DNA of 64,000 nucleotides from Congeria kusceri (lineage: Eukaryota; Mollusca; Bivalvia; Myida; Dreissenidae), in the NCBI GenBank assembly GCA_027627225.1, contig CM051026.1, positions 5,960,415-6,024,414 on the forward strand, written 5' to 3'. Below are positions 23,321-34,552 of this stretch, piece after piece. The notes under the pieces were generated by a model. The model saw only the letters and a program-made list of their open reading frames with translations. It did not search any database and was not told the origin of the DNA. The position numbers were made by a program, and so were the translations under genes. How positions within the stretch are numbered: the stretch's first letter is position 1; each line of letters opens with the position of its first letter.

Positions 23321-23852
23321 AAAACTATTTTTTATAAGAAAGAGACTGATATGTCCTTGAAGTAACTATTAAATAAATGTTTTTACATTTTTTGCATGTT
23401 TACGTTTACAGTTTACGATTGTATTTATGTTTTTTAAGTAACAACTAGTTTATACTTCTCAACACGGTCAATAAAATAACGTTAATAACAAAAAAAAGAA
23501 ACAAATAATTTTATTACACACACAGGTTAATAATTCTACAATAATATAATAACATCCGGTTCCATAAACCAATGTGCATAATCTTTATTTGACATTTATA
23601 CGTACACGATTTGCTTCTGAACTTGTTGATTTATCACGGGATCCAAATGTTCCCGGGCAGACAGATGAAGGTCCATTATAACTTTTGTTGTTTCTACAAT
23701 GTCTAACTTCTTCATGATTGTTACTCCATCCTGATCAGCCCAGAAATCAATATGTTCGAAGAATGTTGCCAATGACACCACAATTTGTACTTCGACAACA
23801 ATAGAGCGACATGTATACTCATAGTCCTCTATAGTAATCGTAATTTATTTTT

Positions 23853-24056
23853 GTTGAGTTATCACAGGATCCATATTTTTGGGGACAGAAGAAAGGTCGA
23901 ACGTACTGACAGATGGAAGGAGAGAAAACGTAACCAGTATGGGACAAACTTCATGTTGAGTTATCACAGGATCCGCATTTTGTTGAACAGAAGAAAGGTC
24001 GTACGTACTGACAGCTGAAAGGAGAGTGAACGTTACCAGTATGGGACTAACTTCAC
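23853..24056 (+). repeat. 102-bp tandem duplication
   Basis: GTTGAGTTATCACAGGATCC starts at 23853 and 23955; both units continue AGAAGAAAGGTCG(A/T)ACGTACTGACAG and CCAGTATGGGAC. A diverged third unit lies at about 23625. The 61-codon minus frame at 23596-23781 overlaps it and is not supported as a gene. Confidence 0.85.
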
Positions 24057-26007
24057 AAGCAGAGACGGTTCTTCTTGTGAAAGAAAAATGAAATTTAAAT
24101 ACTTAGTCCAACAGGTCATGAATTGCAAAACAGGTTTGTTGTAACTGTAGGATTTCTAAATAAACTTGGACCTAAATGATAATACAATAATATATTAAGC
24201 AAGTAATCTAAACACAATATAATTGGTGGTATAATACAATTAACAACTGATTCTTAAACAAATGAAATATAACTGCAGCGCTTATTTAAATCATAACATA
24301 ATTTCATGACCTGTGTTGCTTATCGAGATACATCGCTTGTCAAAATATTTTTTACTGAGTTTGCTTCGCTAAGCTTGAATACGAGTAATTCTGATCTTAA
24401 TCCTACCACAACTCATCACAGTAGAAGACCAGGTATTACAACAGAAATAATTACATTATAAGTAACTTACATGCTGAATCAAAATTATTAATTGGGTCAT
24501 ACTTCTGTTCTATGTGAGAAAACAATAATATTGTTATAAATGTACTAATCATACGTGTTAAATGAAAATTGCTTAGGGTTCATAAATCAAGAGGGTAAAG
24601 GTGGCTCTAATCGTTAAACTGATTGTCAGCTGTGTCTCAGTTACACAACCAATGTAGAGGAAAGTAACCAAGTACCCTGTTGACCAGGGGTTTTAAATTA
24701 ACAAAAGGAATGTGTTACCGGGTTAAGGACTGTAAACGTTATACTTTATCCATTAGTTCCAGAGAAGAAAATAATAAAATTAAACCAATATTTGTAAACA
24801 ACAAAACAAATCAAGGAGCTCACTTTTCGAAAGAGTAAAATTATTTGCAAGAATTAAATAGACTATTGCTCAAATAGAATGTATATAAAACTGTGTCCAA
24901 ATCAAGCCCATTGATTCAGGGAAGATTGTCATTGTTCAATGTAACCAATATTGAGACTATCATTATATATAATAAAAATGCATTTTTTGTAGAGGATCAC
25001 ATAATGAACATGTGTGTGAAAATTGTGTCGAAATTAAGGCTGTGGTTTCTGATAAGCATGTTTCAAAATGTTTTCAATAAAACCATGCAACGAAAAATGC
25101 CGGTGGTGTTAATTTTTATGTTATGCTATGTAACAATTAAATGCAAACGTAGAAAATTATTACTATGTTTGCCAACTAACAGAGACTATGAATCAGCTAT
25201 AAAACAAACATATTAACAGATTGCTTTCACTAAACAAAACTATTACGGAAATTTACAGGAAATATCAAATGCATTATAGTAATAGAAAAGCATTTTACTA
25301 TAGTTAAAGACAAGTAAATAATGCAAGAAAACGGGTGCCTTAAGAAAACGGTTGCGGTTGTTTGTGTCTTTTTTTCCTCATAATGTACAATATTGTAAAA
25401 GAAATACTGTCGTTCTGTAAGAACAAACATACACTGTGTTGTACAATGTACACATGTACTGTATGTAGTAGGGGATGCCCTCGACCCTTGCCACGCCTGA
25501 TTTACGAGGATATAAAGATTTACTTGTAAAGGAACAAATTTACTTGACATATATTACAACAGTCAAAGCATCAACACCCAAGAACGTGAGTTTAAATGCA
25601 ACGCATTACGGTTTAAATTAACCAGTTTGAAGGCTCATACACATATAATTTATCAAAAAGCACAGGCCAAAATACATAAATAAACAACATATTCACATAG
25701 CATTACATACGCCAAATTATTTTACATCAGTAAGTTACAAATTACAGGTGATTAAAAATGTTAAGAGCGCTTGGACTAATGGTTTACATACACACCCAAA
25801 AACACCTGGGGGTTGTTGACAGTGACGTAATATCAAGAATCTTCTTTATACGAGCATATACCTTTTCGGAAAATATGTCTATTAAAAAATCATGTTCTTT
25901 ATTTGCTTGAGTTGATTCAAATGACTCGTCTTCAAGTACAATGATAAATGAACAATTCCATTAGAAATAAGATAAGTACAGCAATGAACGTGTACATGTC
26001 ATTAATA
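24057..26007. other. No recognisable feature
   Basis: AT-rich. Open frames at 24893-25216 and 25230-25550 have no splice sites or family resemblance that I recognise. Confidence 0.4.
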
Positions 26008-26208
26008 CACGTCATATGTACAAAAATAAAAGTATAACTAAATTGTCAGAAATTTCACGTCATAAATACAAAAATAAAAGTAAAACAAAGGTTCCATAAA
26101 ATACACGTCATAAGTACAAAAATTAAAGTACTACAAATATGTCAGAAAATTCACGTCATAAGTACAAAAATAAAAGTAAACCAAATATGTCATAATATAC
26201 ACTTCATA
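26008..26208 (+). repeat. 48-bp tandem repeat, about 4 copies
   Basis: CACGTCATA(A/T)GTACAAAAAT recurs at 26008, 26056, 26104 and 26152, and a decayed unit starts at 26200; the spacing is exactly 48. Each unit carries CACGTCA, a CRE-like half-site. Confidence 0.9.
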
Positions 26209-27700
26209 GACGCGTTCACGAAATATGTGCAAATGCCATTTATCATAAAATAACCAAACATACAACTTTGGTTATCTAACCGTAACTCTGTCGCAACTGG
26301 AGTTTCGCTTTGTTTATATTTAAGAACCCAATATATTTACCATTATTTCAAAAGGCATAGACCTTAATATGAGGCTAATTCTCCATACGACTTAGATCAG
26401 CTTCGCAAACAGAATTCAGAAAAAGATAAACTGAAAAGATGAAATCAAATTAATAGCCAGCTAATTACTTGAAACAATAAAAAATAAAGACATGCAATAA
26501 TATCTTAAATTGATATACTTGCACTCACACAGTTCATACACTTTTACTATTTAAACATGCACACACTGTTTCATAATTGTACAATGTACAAAACACTCGA
26601 GTGCATCGGCAAAGGTTTTAATGTGTTGTCGTACTTTATATATAGTGTTATCATTTAAACATTCTTGAACTACATGTTATTTGAATCCACATTCAACCGA
26701 TTTCCAATGGTGGAAATAAACATTTGCATCTTGAATACAGTTTATTGTTAAAAGAAATCACGAATTTATATTTACATACAAACTAAAATTTTAAAAAATG
26801 TCGCAATAATTACATGTATGAATAGTAAACATTTCAATGAAAAAGAAAATGAAAAAAAAAGACACACTTTATTACAAAATATAATGCATTCTTACAATTT
26901 CTCACGGCGTATCCATTGTGCGGCCTCGCGTGCACAAGTATTCATACAAAACAAATTTGCAAGTGAAAACACTCATGTTAAAACACCATTAACCTGCACA
27001 ATATAATAACCAGGCAACGATTAATTGTCTTCTACTTACATGTAAACTGTAATTCAATGTGTCGAAAGATTTGATTTGAATGAATGATACATGTACAATA
27101 TAAGATCACAAATATATAAACATTCAAACGAACCAGTAAAACAATGTAAAAACAAACATTAAACAAGTGCGCTTATAAATAGTTTTCAATGTTATTTATA
27201 ATAAAAGTAACAATAACTTATAAAATTCAATAACATTTTCAGTATGTTAACGCTTATTACACAATCCATATTATTTTTAAGGCAAACTTTTGGCTGTCCA
27301 CGGATAATATTTCATCGTTGCAAAGAACATTTGAAAAGCAAATACTTAATTCAAATACTAATGAACATCAAATTACTTCAAGGTTACATGCAAGCAGCAG
27401 TGTGCGATTTTCTTTATGAATCATAACACAAACCATACGCTAACACGGACACACAGATCATTCTCATTTGATATGTATTGTATATAGTCTTTACTGTAGA
27501 CATCAGGCCTAGTATTTTCATTCCTAGAATTGGTTTAATCATCTTCGTATGTATACTCTTTATTGTGAATGTTTCTTTCGGTATTAAATGTTTTAATCTT
27601 ACACCGCTAATAGAGCAGGATTTATTCAATTTATCGCAAATTGTCTACTGTATATAAAACACACACACAACATATAATACAGGTCTTACGATAAAACTAA
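26209..27700. other. No recognisable feature
   Basis: AT-rich; nothing supported. It lies downstream of the minus-strand gene. Confidence 0.4.
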
Positions 27701-27708
27701 CAACACAT

Positions 27709-27714
27709 TTTATT
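27709..27714 (-). promoter_or_regulatory. Polyadenylation signal AATAAA
   Basis: AATAAA on the minus strand lies about 30 bases after the stop codon of the trypsin-like gene (27745). The position suits a very short 3' UTR. Confidence 0.5.
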
Positions 27715-27744
27715 TATCACTTTTTTCATGTACTAAGTACATCG

Positions 27745-28626
27745 TCAGTTGTTGTCATCTTCAATAAACACAAACTCGCAACCATTCATTATGGACAGTT
27801 TTTGAAGCGCATCGTCCAATATCTGAGCAGTGTACTCTCTGTCCGACTGTTCGTCTTCAGGCCACATTGTGTCCACAACCATTGCAACCGCGTATAACCT
27901 CCCACCATAGCGAGGATTGTAGTAGCATACCATGGCTCCACTATCCCCGGCTTGTGCGAAGGGCAATCCACGTTCGCGGTCACGAACAATGATTCTCAGG
28001 CCATGGCGATTGCTCAAGTCATGTCTGACGAATACACCTAGGCCAGGGTTAGATCTTGCACCCCAAATGTGCACAGGTGCTCCCCTTAACTCCTGTATTT
28101 CTTCTATTCTACGTAACTTGGTAACCATCATTCTAACACTAAGTTTTGTCCTGAACTTTGTGTCACATAGAGATCTACACTCATCATAAACATCTACTGG
28201 CAAAATGTCTATTGTTCCATCAGAAATAATTGGAGCAATACGGCCAATGGGTTGCTGGATGTTATCCACAGTAAGCAATAGCTGTTCTTGCGCCACGTGA
28301 CGCGAAACAAGAGCAACTAACTTGTCAGCACGAGCACGAGCCGTTAGTTCGACAGTAGAATCTGTAACTGAGACGGTTGTTAAGTTTACCTTCTTTACGA
28401 AACCACCAATAGTTCCACGACCACCGAATGCCGAATCACCGGAGGTACACAACTGTTGTGCACTTCTGCGCAGAAAATGACACCCTGTAACCCCACGTTT
28501 CTTTAGCTCTCGTCGAACAGTTTCTTCAATCGTAGAATCAGCTGATGACTGAATGTAAATCTGAAGGAGTCCGCGTGTCTTTACACATCCAATGATGGCA
28601 GGTATGTCAAGTATATCCGCTACTGC
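27745..28626 (-). CDS. Terminal exon: trypsin-like serine peptidase domain (locus 2)
   Basis: A phase 0 frame of 293 codons begins after the acceptor CTTCTTTAG and ends in TGA. Residues 1-58 form a mixed strand-helix lead (ADILDIPAIIGCVKTRG; VRRELKKRG). The peptidase core follows: GTIGGFVKK, then a His in LVSRHVA (codon 28297-28299), an Asp in TIDILPV (near 28207-28209) and the nucleophile Ser in AGDSGAMV (27940-27942), in the order and rough spacing of a chymotrypsin-fold triad. There is no signal peptide or activation site, so it is likely an intracellular, HtrA-like or effector-type peptidase module rather than a secreted zymogen. The substrate is unknown. The frame is uninterrupted, unlike its relative at 14940-15242. 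Family name not recognised. Confidence 0.85.
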   Translation of the reverse strand, partial: AVADILDIPAIIGCVKTRGLLQIYIQSSADSTIEETVRRELKKRGVTGCHFLRRSAQQLCTSGDSAFGGRGTIGGFVKKVNLTTVSVTDSTVELTARARADKLVALVSRHVAQEQLLLTVDNIQQPIGRIAPIISDGTIDILPVDVYDECRSLCDTKFRTKLSVRMMVTKLRRIEEIQELRGAPVHIWGARSNPGLGVFVRHDLSNRHGLRIIVRDRERGLPFAQAGDSGAMVCYYNPRYGGRLYAVAMVVDTMWPEDEQSDREYTAQILDDALQKLSIMNGCEFVFIEDDNN

Positions 28627-28887
28627 CTAAAGAAGCGATGTAAACCAACTGCCCAACTAATTGTTATCATTTTGCAAAGCCATGCTTTCCCTTTTATTGC
28701 CATGTTCAATATTCATAACTATTAATATACATGTCGATAAGAATAGAATGTGATAAGCGAGCGAATATGGCTCGTAAATATCATATATGATGTACTCAAA
28801 AAACATTTGCAATTTTATTTTAAAAGGAATTAACTTTAATTTTACATTTACTCATTTTGCCAAAAAAAAACTTAACAGTAGCTTTAT

Positions 28888-29151
28888 TAAAGGCCTAGTT
28901 TAAGGACATTCTGGCGTCTCCATGAGGTATTCCACTCCGTGTATTGTTCCACCAAAACATAGCTTATCATTATCTGCAATAGTTTCCCTTAGCTGACTGA
29001 ACAATGGCTAAGTACACTGTTTCTTCTGCTGCAGTGTATAGATATCAGCTGATAGGAGATGCTGCACCAGCGTGCCGATACACAGAGGTATAATACCCCA
29101 GATTAATACAATTCCTTATTCAAAACCACCTGGATGAAACTAGGCCTTTAT
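28888..29151 (-). mobile_element. Short TIR element, AAAGGCCTAGTTTA family, copy 2 (intronic)
   Basis: Ends are AAAGGCCTAGTTTAAGGAC and GAAACTAGGCCTTTA. The interior is the reverse complement of 495-767. It sits in the intron between the exons at 29595 and 28626 of the trypsin-like gene, on the same strand sense as the gene. Confidence 0.75.
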
Positions 29152-29594
29152 TTATTATTACTTTTTTGTGTCAGTAACTTTCAAAAACTTAATTGAATCT
29201 TCCCTAAAATCACTATTTCAAAAAGTTAACCCAAGACAGATAAACCCAGGGCAATAGTTCCGTTAAAAATAAAATACGTGTAAGTGTCATGCGGGTCATA
29301 TACTGAAATGTCAATAAAATGTTCTTCCAAAATTCGTAATTATTATATTCAGTAAAGCTAAATAGTTGTTTAAATTGTTATTAACGCCAATGTTAATGCG
29401 GTTTGCGTGATGATGCTCACTTCATTTACATAGGAGTTATGTAGGCCTATTTCATACTATGCATCAGCATTGCAATAACATAACGCATCACATACATTAT
29501 GTATAAAGATGCTAAACGTAAATGTATTATGGTTACATATATACGAAAATAGAACTGTGACAAAATCTTTACCACCCGCAGAATCTTTACATAC

Positions 29595-29725
29595 CTTGTC
29601 GATAGTTTCTGGATATTCAAAGTTTTCAGTTGGAATGTCTGGCCATTCGTCCATTGGGATGGAGCTCCTTTTGAAAGATGACTTTATCATTTCATAAACG
29701 TCTTGAAGGTTGTTTCTCTCTCGTT
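29595..29725 (-). CDS. Linker exon of the trypsin-like gene (locus 2)
   Basis: Acceptor TAAATTACAG and donor GTATGT bound 131 bases. The frame completes the phase 1 codon from the preceding exon and ends phase 0, exactly as the terminal exon needs. It codes NNLQDVYEMIKSSFKR followed by an acidic, Pro-rich stretch (MDEWPDIPTENFEYPET). Its first half matches the locus 3 exon at 48305 (NLEDVFDLIKSAF), which argues that it is a real exon. It probably links the alpha/beta domain to the peptidase. Confidence 0.75.
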
Positions 29726-29922
29726 CTGTAATTTAAATCGTATTGGTTTAAACAATTTTACACAAGTAACATGTACATCCGACCATGTACACAAATATTT
29801 TTACATAGCATACTATTTTTTCACAGGAATGTATTGACAATAATTATAGTTTGATATCGTACACTATGGCTATAGGTTAATTATTATTAACGAAGCAGAG
29901 GGTCTGAGAAAAACATGTATAC

Positions 29923-30270
29923 CTGAAACAGCGTTGTGTGACTCGTATTTCGTTAAATACAAATGCACTTGTTTCAATATGTCAAAGGCGCAACGTTCCA
30001 ATAAACAATCTACATCTTCCATGATCTCATGTGACTCGGTTTGGCTGATGAAAACGTTAGGAAGATCTGGCAATTCTTCTGTCTTACCAACTATTAAGAC
30101 TCCTGCGTTGCGGATTTCTGATTCTTTCAAAGCCGCGACAACTGATTCTTGCATTGTACTTTCAATAATAATCAATGCAAATTCATTTCTCTGATTTATT
30201 GAGTCTACTACATCATTGGTTGTTAACGTTGGATTCATCTCCCTGGATCCATTTACAAAGTGGTGTAGTG
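29923..30270 (-). CDS. Alpha/beta domain exon of the trypsin-like gene (locus 2)
   Basis: 348 bases, phase 1 to phase 1, with acceptor GGTGGTAG and donor GTATAC. Residues about 25-100 alternate strands and helices: FALIIIES, a helix ESVVAALKESE, GVLIVGK, NVFISQ, then a helix-rich tail (LLERCAFDILKQVHLYL). This looks like a small Rossmannoid domain, but I cannot assign it and see no P-loop or other catalytic signature. The paralogous exon at 47750-48101 matches at about 54 of 87 positions by hand alignment without gaps; conservation of frame between two loci supports coding function. The acceptor lacks a good pyrimidine tract. Confidence 0.75.
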
Positions 30271-30327
30271 CTACCACCCAATAAATGTATGTTGATTACA
30301 TAAGAGACTATTTTTTTATAATATTAC

Positions 30328-30334
30328 CTTTTGA
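30328..30334 (-). other. Candidate 7-nt microexon
   Basis: TCAAAAG lies between an acceptor-like GTATCCAG and a donor-like GTAATA. It would change phase 0 (end of the 30512 exon) to phase 1 (start of the 30270 exon), which is just what is required. Without it the two exons cannot be joined in frame. Inference only. Confidence 0.3.
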
Positions 30335-30511
30335 CTGGATACACATTTCATTATTTATAAATGATTGTATGTGTTGTTGTTGTTGTTTTTTTGTTCTTTT
30401 GTTGTTTTTTTCAAATATAAACGTTATTAAAATTCGTACAACTGTCGATTGCAGAGATTTATACCGAATGTTAGGGGAGATAACTGTATGAACTATGTTA
30501 TTATAATTTAC

Positions 30512-30613
30512 CGAGTGTCCTCGTTCTTTAAAATCCTTGTCACGGAGTAAATCTATTAATAGCAACGCGTCACGGACGTTTAACCTCACATAAGTGGCAA
30601 ACTTCAATGTCAT
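30512..30613 (-). CDS. Upstream helical exon of locus 2 (possible start exon)
   Basis: Acceptor CGTCTTATACAG and donor GTAAAT bound a single open frame of 34 codons, phase 0-0, that begins with ATG directly after the acceptor. It codes FATYVRLNVRDALLLIDLL followed by a charged end. The pattern is like the first two helices of a CARD or related death-fold domain and like the locus 1 exon at 9267. The ATG could be the initiator in an exon with upstream 5' UTR, or the exon may be internal. A longer open frame extends both ways (30308-30979) but lacks coding character outside this piece. Confidence 0.5.
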
Positions 30614-31428
30614 CTGTATAAGACGTATGCCAATAAATAAATGGGTAATATGATATGTATTATTTAATAAAAAAATGTGGAAAAACGGAATGAAATGAGA
30701 ACACCTATGATTAATGGATGAGAGAAAAGGAGTGTTGTTGACGTGCGCGTTAGGAAGGAGGGCGTTATAAAAACAAAGGATTAGCGCGCAATGCAGAGGG
30801 CGAAATATATGAAAACTTAAGGAAGGGGAAAGGGGAGATAGGCAGGAAGTATTGAATGTCGTGATTAAAATGCGGACGAAAACAAGAATGCTGGCATGCA
30901 GAAAGTAATACAGGCATACGTTGAGGAAACATGGAAGGACACGTTGTAGAGGTAAACAACGAACACAATAAAAGAACATTAAACAGATTAATAAACAGCG
31001 TCCAGTTCAATTAAACAGTTTATTGTATGCGGATTCAGTTGAAGAACGTTTATACCACGTTCTGTATATAAGCAAATACTGATTGAAAACGACAACATAT
31101 AAATTACAGCACACATTATTACGGACATATTAGAGTTAGTATTATACAGCATATTCAATGTTTAGTAAAATCCATGGCGACAATTTAAAAAGTAGGCACA
31201 TGCAAATAAATTGTTTAAAGAAAAAGTTGGAGCACACAAAACACATTGAGGTAGGGCTATTTTTATTGTAACTATATTGTTTAGAATATGTGATCTTATT
31301 TCAAACATGTATCACATGTCATTTCGTTTTTAACATAAACAATAAGTGAAAATATAAATAAACAATAAGTGAAAATATACATGTCCGTATAACACGGATG
31401 CCCCCACATTCCGGTTGCTGTCACTAAA

Positions 31429-31735
31429 CTCCGCTGATGTCGGATAAATGCACCAAAATAGCCAGGTGCACAAGTTCCAATGCTGACGAATAAGTTTATA
31501 AAGTTTCATTACTCTAGCGGTTATACATTTCCACTTACACCCGACACAAGTCCAATAATGTCCTTTTTTGCTTAAAAGAGCCATAGCTCCGCTGATGTCG
31601 GAAAAAATCTGCACCACAATACCCAGGTGAACAAGTTCACATGTTGATTAATATGTTCATAAAGTTTTATCACTCTAGCAGTAATATTTTTTGAGTTACG
31701 CGCGAAACAAGTCCAAAAACAGTATTAATTAAATT
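31429..31735 (+). repeat. About 158-bp tandem duplication (CTCCGCTGATGTCGG)
   Basis: CTCCGCTGATGTCGG occurs at 31429 and 31587, each followed by TGCACCA, CCAGGTG(C/A)ACAAGTTC, TTATAAAGTTT-type text and (C/G)ACTCTAGC(G/A)G. It resembles a tandem family I know from bivalve DNA (AAGAGCCATAGCTCC). The minus frame at 31330-31617 is repeat-derived. Confidence 0.8.
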
Positions 31736-32099
31736 AGTATTTAAATATGCATACACTCCTACAACCGAAGAAGAGAAAATAAATGCAATAATCGCTTGAA
31801 ATTGGTCTTGATATTTTGAATAGGTCTCGCGTACAATGACTATCGTTTGAAACGCGTTTTTTGTAGATTATTTAAAGAAACTACGAACAAGTGTTCTTTT
31901 ACCATTTTAAACGGTGATGCCATTGTTCGATTTCTGAAAATGCACCATTAAAAGGATAAAATAATACACAATTAGAAAGTAATGCGCACTGTTTACAACA
32001 TTTCACTCCATTGGATCACCTCGGAAGTCATCACCGGACATTTTCTTAACTCCTCTAAATGAGGTGGTCCGGTTAGTCTCCTAACTGTGAATGTATTGC

Positions 32100-32300
32100 T
32101 TGAAGACATATGAGGCCCTTGTTTCCCGTTACAGGAATGTACATGTAGTTCCCATGCATACATTTTGCATTGAAAAATTATATCATTAAGGTTTAACTAA
32201 GTCAAGTGTTTAATTTTCGAGGGTCGTTGAATAAAGGTATACTAATCCGGTATAAGGATTGAAAAAAACAACATTGGTACAGCACATTCAGAAAACATAG
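32100..32300 (+). repeat. Dispersed repeat TTGTTTCCCGT family, copy 2
   Basis: Matches 13950-14096 from CCTTGTTTCCCGT to GGTATAAGGATTGA, then matches the reverse complement of 46510-46640 through ATTGGTACAGCA and GGTAATTAT. Confidence 0.7.
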
Positions 32301-32640
32301 GTAATTATTAACCAAGCATCATGTTTTTACACTCAGTGCTATTTTACTTTTTAGAAACTGACCAAGTGATGTTGAGTTTGTAAATTGTCAAACGGCAAAT
32401 TAAGTAATACTCTATACATGTATCTAAATTAGATCATAACGTATTATATATTAATTTGGATGGTAAGTAAAGTAATTTGTGAAGTCTCTAATAACTCAAT
32501 TTCAGTTGCAGAACATTATGCATGCATTGTGTAAACTAGTAGATACATAGGCGGATTAAGGGTAGGGGTTGGGGTTGGCGGGGACTAACCTGGCGCACGT
32601 CACACCCCTAAACTAGTTCCAAGAACTATCCTCACCGCTT

Positions 32641-32790
32641 GCAACCCCTTTTGATTCTTCGCTATCCACTGGTGTTGTTCCATCTTCCTGGAAGTATGCA
32701 TTTGTTACACCTATCTTTAAATCAGGTGACGCATCTCTCCCATCTAACTATCGACCTATATCTTTTCTCAGTAATGTTATCAAAGTTCTT
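32641..32790 (+). mobile_element. LINE reverse transcriptase fragment
   Basis: One frame reads SLSTGVVPSSWKYAFVTPIF, KSGDASLPSNYRPISFLSNV and IKVL, the first reverse transcriptase block, and ends in a stop. It differs from the fragments at 15.6 and 42 kb and is probably of a CR1- or Jockey-like type. Only about 150 bases are left. Confidence 0.85.
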
Positions 32791-33133
32791 TAAATTCCCA
32801 AAGACCATCTTCCTATTGTCCGCTTAGTTTCTAACAATGATTGCATATTAACTCATACTTTGTAACTGCATAAAGGGAATAGCAAAAACCGTTGATATTC
32901 CGTGTCTAAAAACAGCAGCAGCATTTCGTTTTCTTTTTTTGAGAGTGCTAACGGACGTTGTGTCTATATTTATTTAGCGGCATAAATTGTGTGTTTTGTT
33001 TATTGTACGTATATCTATTTGCATAACATGAAACACAATTTACAACGTGTGTGCTTGTTCATTAGGTGTTTGTAATTACTCTCTTGACATAGCTTCGTAT
33101 TAAATATTGTTGAAACCAATATGTATCTACTAC

Positions 33134-33229
33134 CATGCTCTTCGTCAGTTGAAATGTTACTTCCTGGTGGTGAGTGCTCAAGAAATGTAGCATTGGATGT
33201 TTCTGAATTGTTGCCAACGTCGGCGTCCT
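33134..33229 (-). CDS. Candidate exon upstream of locus 2, low-complexity linker
   Basis: A strong acceptor (GTTGTTGTTTCTCAG) and a weaker donor (GTAGTA) bound 96 bases, phase 1-1, coding a Ser/Thr/Asn/Asp/Glu-rich peptide including NNSETSNATF and STDEEH. The phase would join directly to the 30270 exon but not to the 30613 exon, so it may be an alternative N-terminal exon or belong to another transcript. Confidence 0.4.
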
Positions 33230-34387
33230 CTGAGAAACAACAACACATATACAACCAATTAAAGTATTACGTATAATATCAGGATTCATCTTTGCAGTAT
33301 AACACTCTTTAATAAGTGTTATACTACTTATAAATGCAATGAAATTACTTAAACCTGGTAATTCATGGCTACGTTTAATTTTTAATCTGATTGTTAATTT
33401 AAACTGATTGACTTATTTAAAAACGAAAATAAAACAATCTGTTTAAAATATATATTGACAATAGAACGTTACAGGGTGATTATGTCATAATGTAGATTGT
33501 CGTCGTTGGCGCTTTAATGATGTGTTTTTCTTTTTCTACGTAATCCTGAATAATCCCCTGCTTTTGACCGGGGCGATAACAAGACGATGTGAATTTTTAA
33601 CTTTCATTTTGCAGATATCGCAATGAGAAATGTTATAAAAACGCAAACTTCGGCACTATTTGTCGACCAAATTTCGTGAAATTGCATACAGCGATACCTA
33701 TCGCCAAATTCTCGCATGTACTAAAACGTTTAATTAAATAGAAAATGCTCTATCCCAAGTATGTGGCGTACATTGCAGAACAGCTTATGAAGCAGTGTGG
33801 AAGAAAAATATACGCGTTAAACATGGATTAATGAATCAAGTATTGTAAACAAAGGTTTACCGCGTAGAGGGCCTTTAAGTTATTGATTGACTGTTTCTTT
33901 TGTAATGACCTGACACGTAATAAAACGCCTTGGTGCATGGTTGTATATAACATTACTGAAGTGAAATTAACTAGTGCTTTATACTTATATTATTTACCCA
34001 TAATTCGCGAGCACTGGATCCCAATATACGTACACACAACACTAAGAGGCAAATTAAACTGAAGCAAATATTTCATTAAATTAGACAAACTTAACTAGAT
34101 ATAAATACCCGTATAATTAAATGCCATAATGCGCGAATACTGAGAGTAACTTATAATCGAAATGCCACTTGAATAAAACAAACACATATGTTCCATTAAT
34201 GTATACTTACAAACGCACATTTTACATAGGCAGTTGTGTAATACATGTTGGTGTGTGTGCAGTTATGTGTAATACATGTTTGTGTGTGCAGTCGTTTAGG
34301 AAGTAAACATGCTCTTTGCCAGAGAGGGTTCATATTGTGTAACCGATTCGTTAGCTGTTGAACACATACAGGATACAAAACTGGTCG
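33230..34387. other. No recognisable feature
   Basis: AT-rich. Near 34225-34295 TGTGTAATACATGTT recurs twice within a TG-rich stretch. Nothing else. Confidence 0.4.
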
Positions 34388-34550
34388 ACACGAAACCTAC
34401 ATACCACGCCAACGCCAAAATCACAAAACAGGCTGACACCAAAATCACATAACACGCCGACACCAAAACCACATATTACGCCAACACCAAAACAACATAA
34501 CACATTTTCATCAGGATCACATAACACGCTGACACATAAACCACATAACA
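34388..34550 (+). repeat. 24-bp minisatellite
   Basis: Units of the form ACGCCGACACCAAAATCACATA repeat with a 24-bp period, with one decayed unit near the middle. It gives an 8-residue peptide repeat (TPTPKSHN) in the open frame at 34358-34609, which I do not regard as a gene. Confidence 0.85.
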
Positions 34551-34552
34551 CG

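Noticed and set aside
30308..30979. 223-codon minus frame as one gene
   Set aside because: Only its 34-codon middle part has good splice sites and coding character; the rest is Ser/Phe/Leu-rich with no support.
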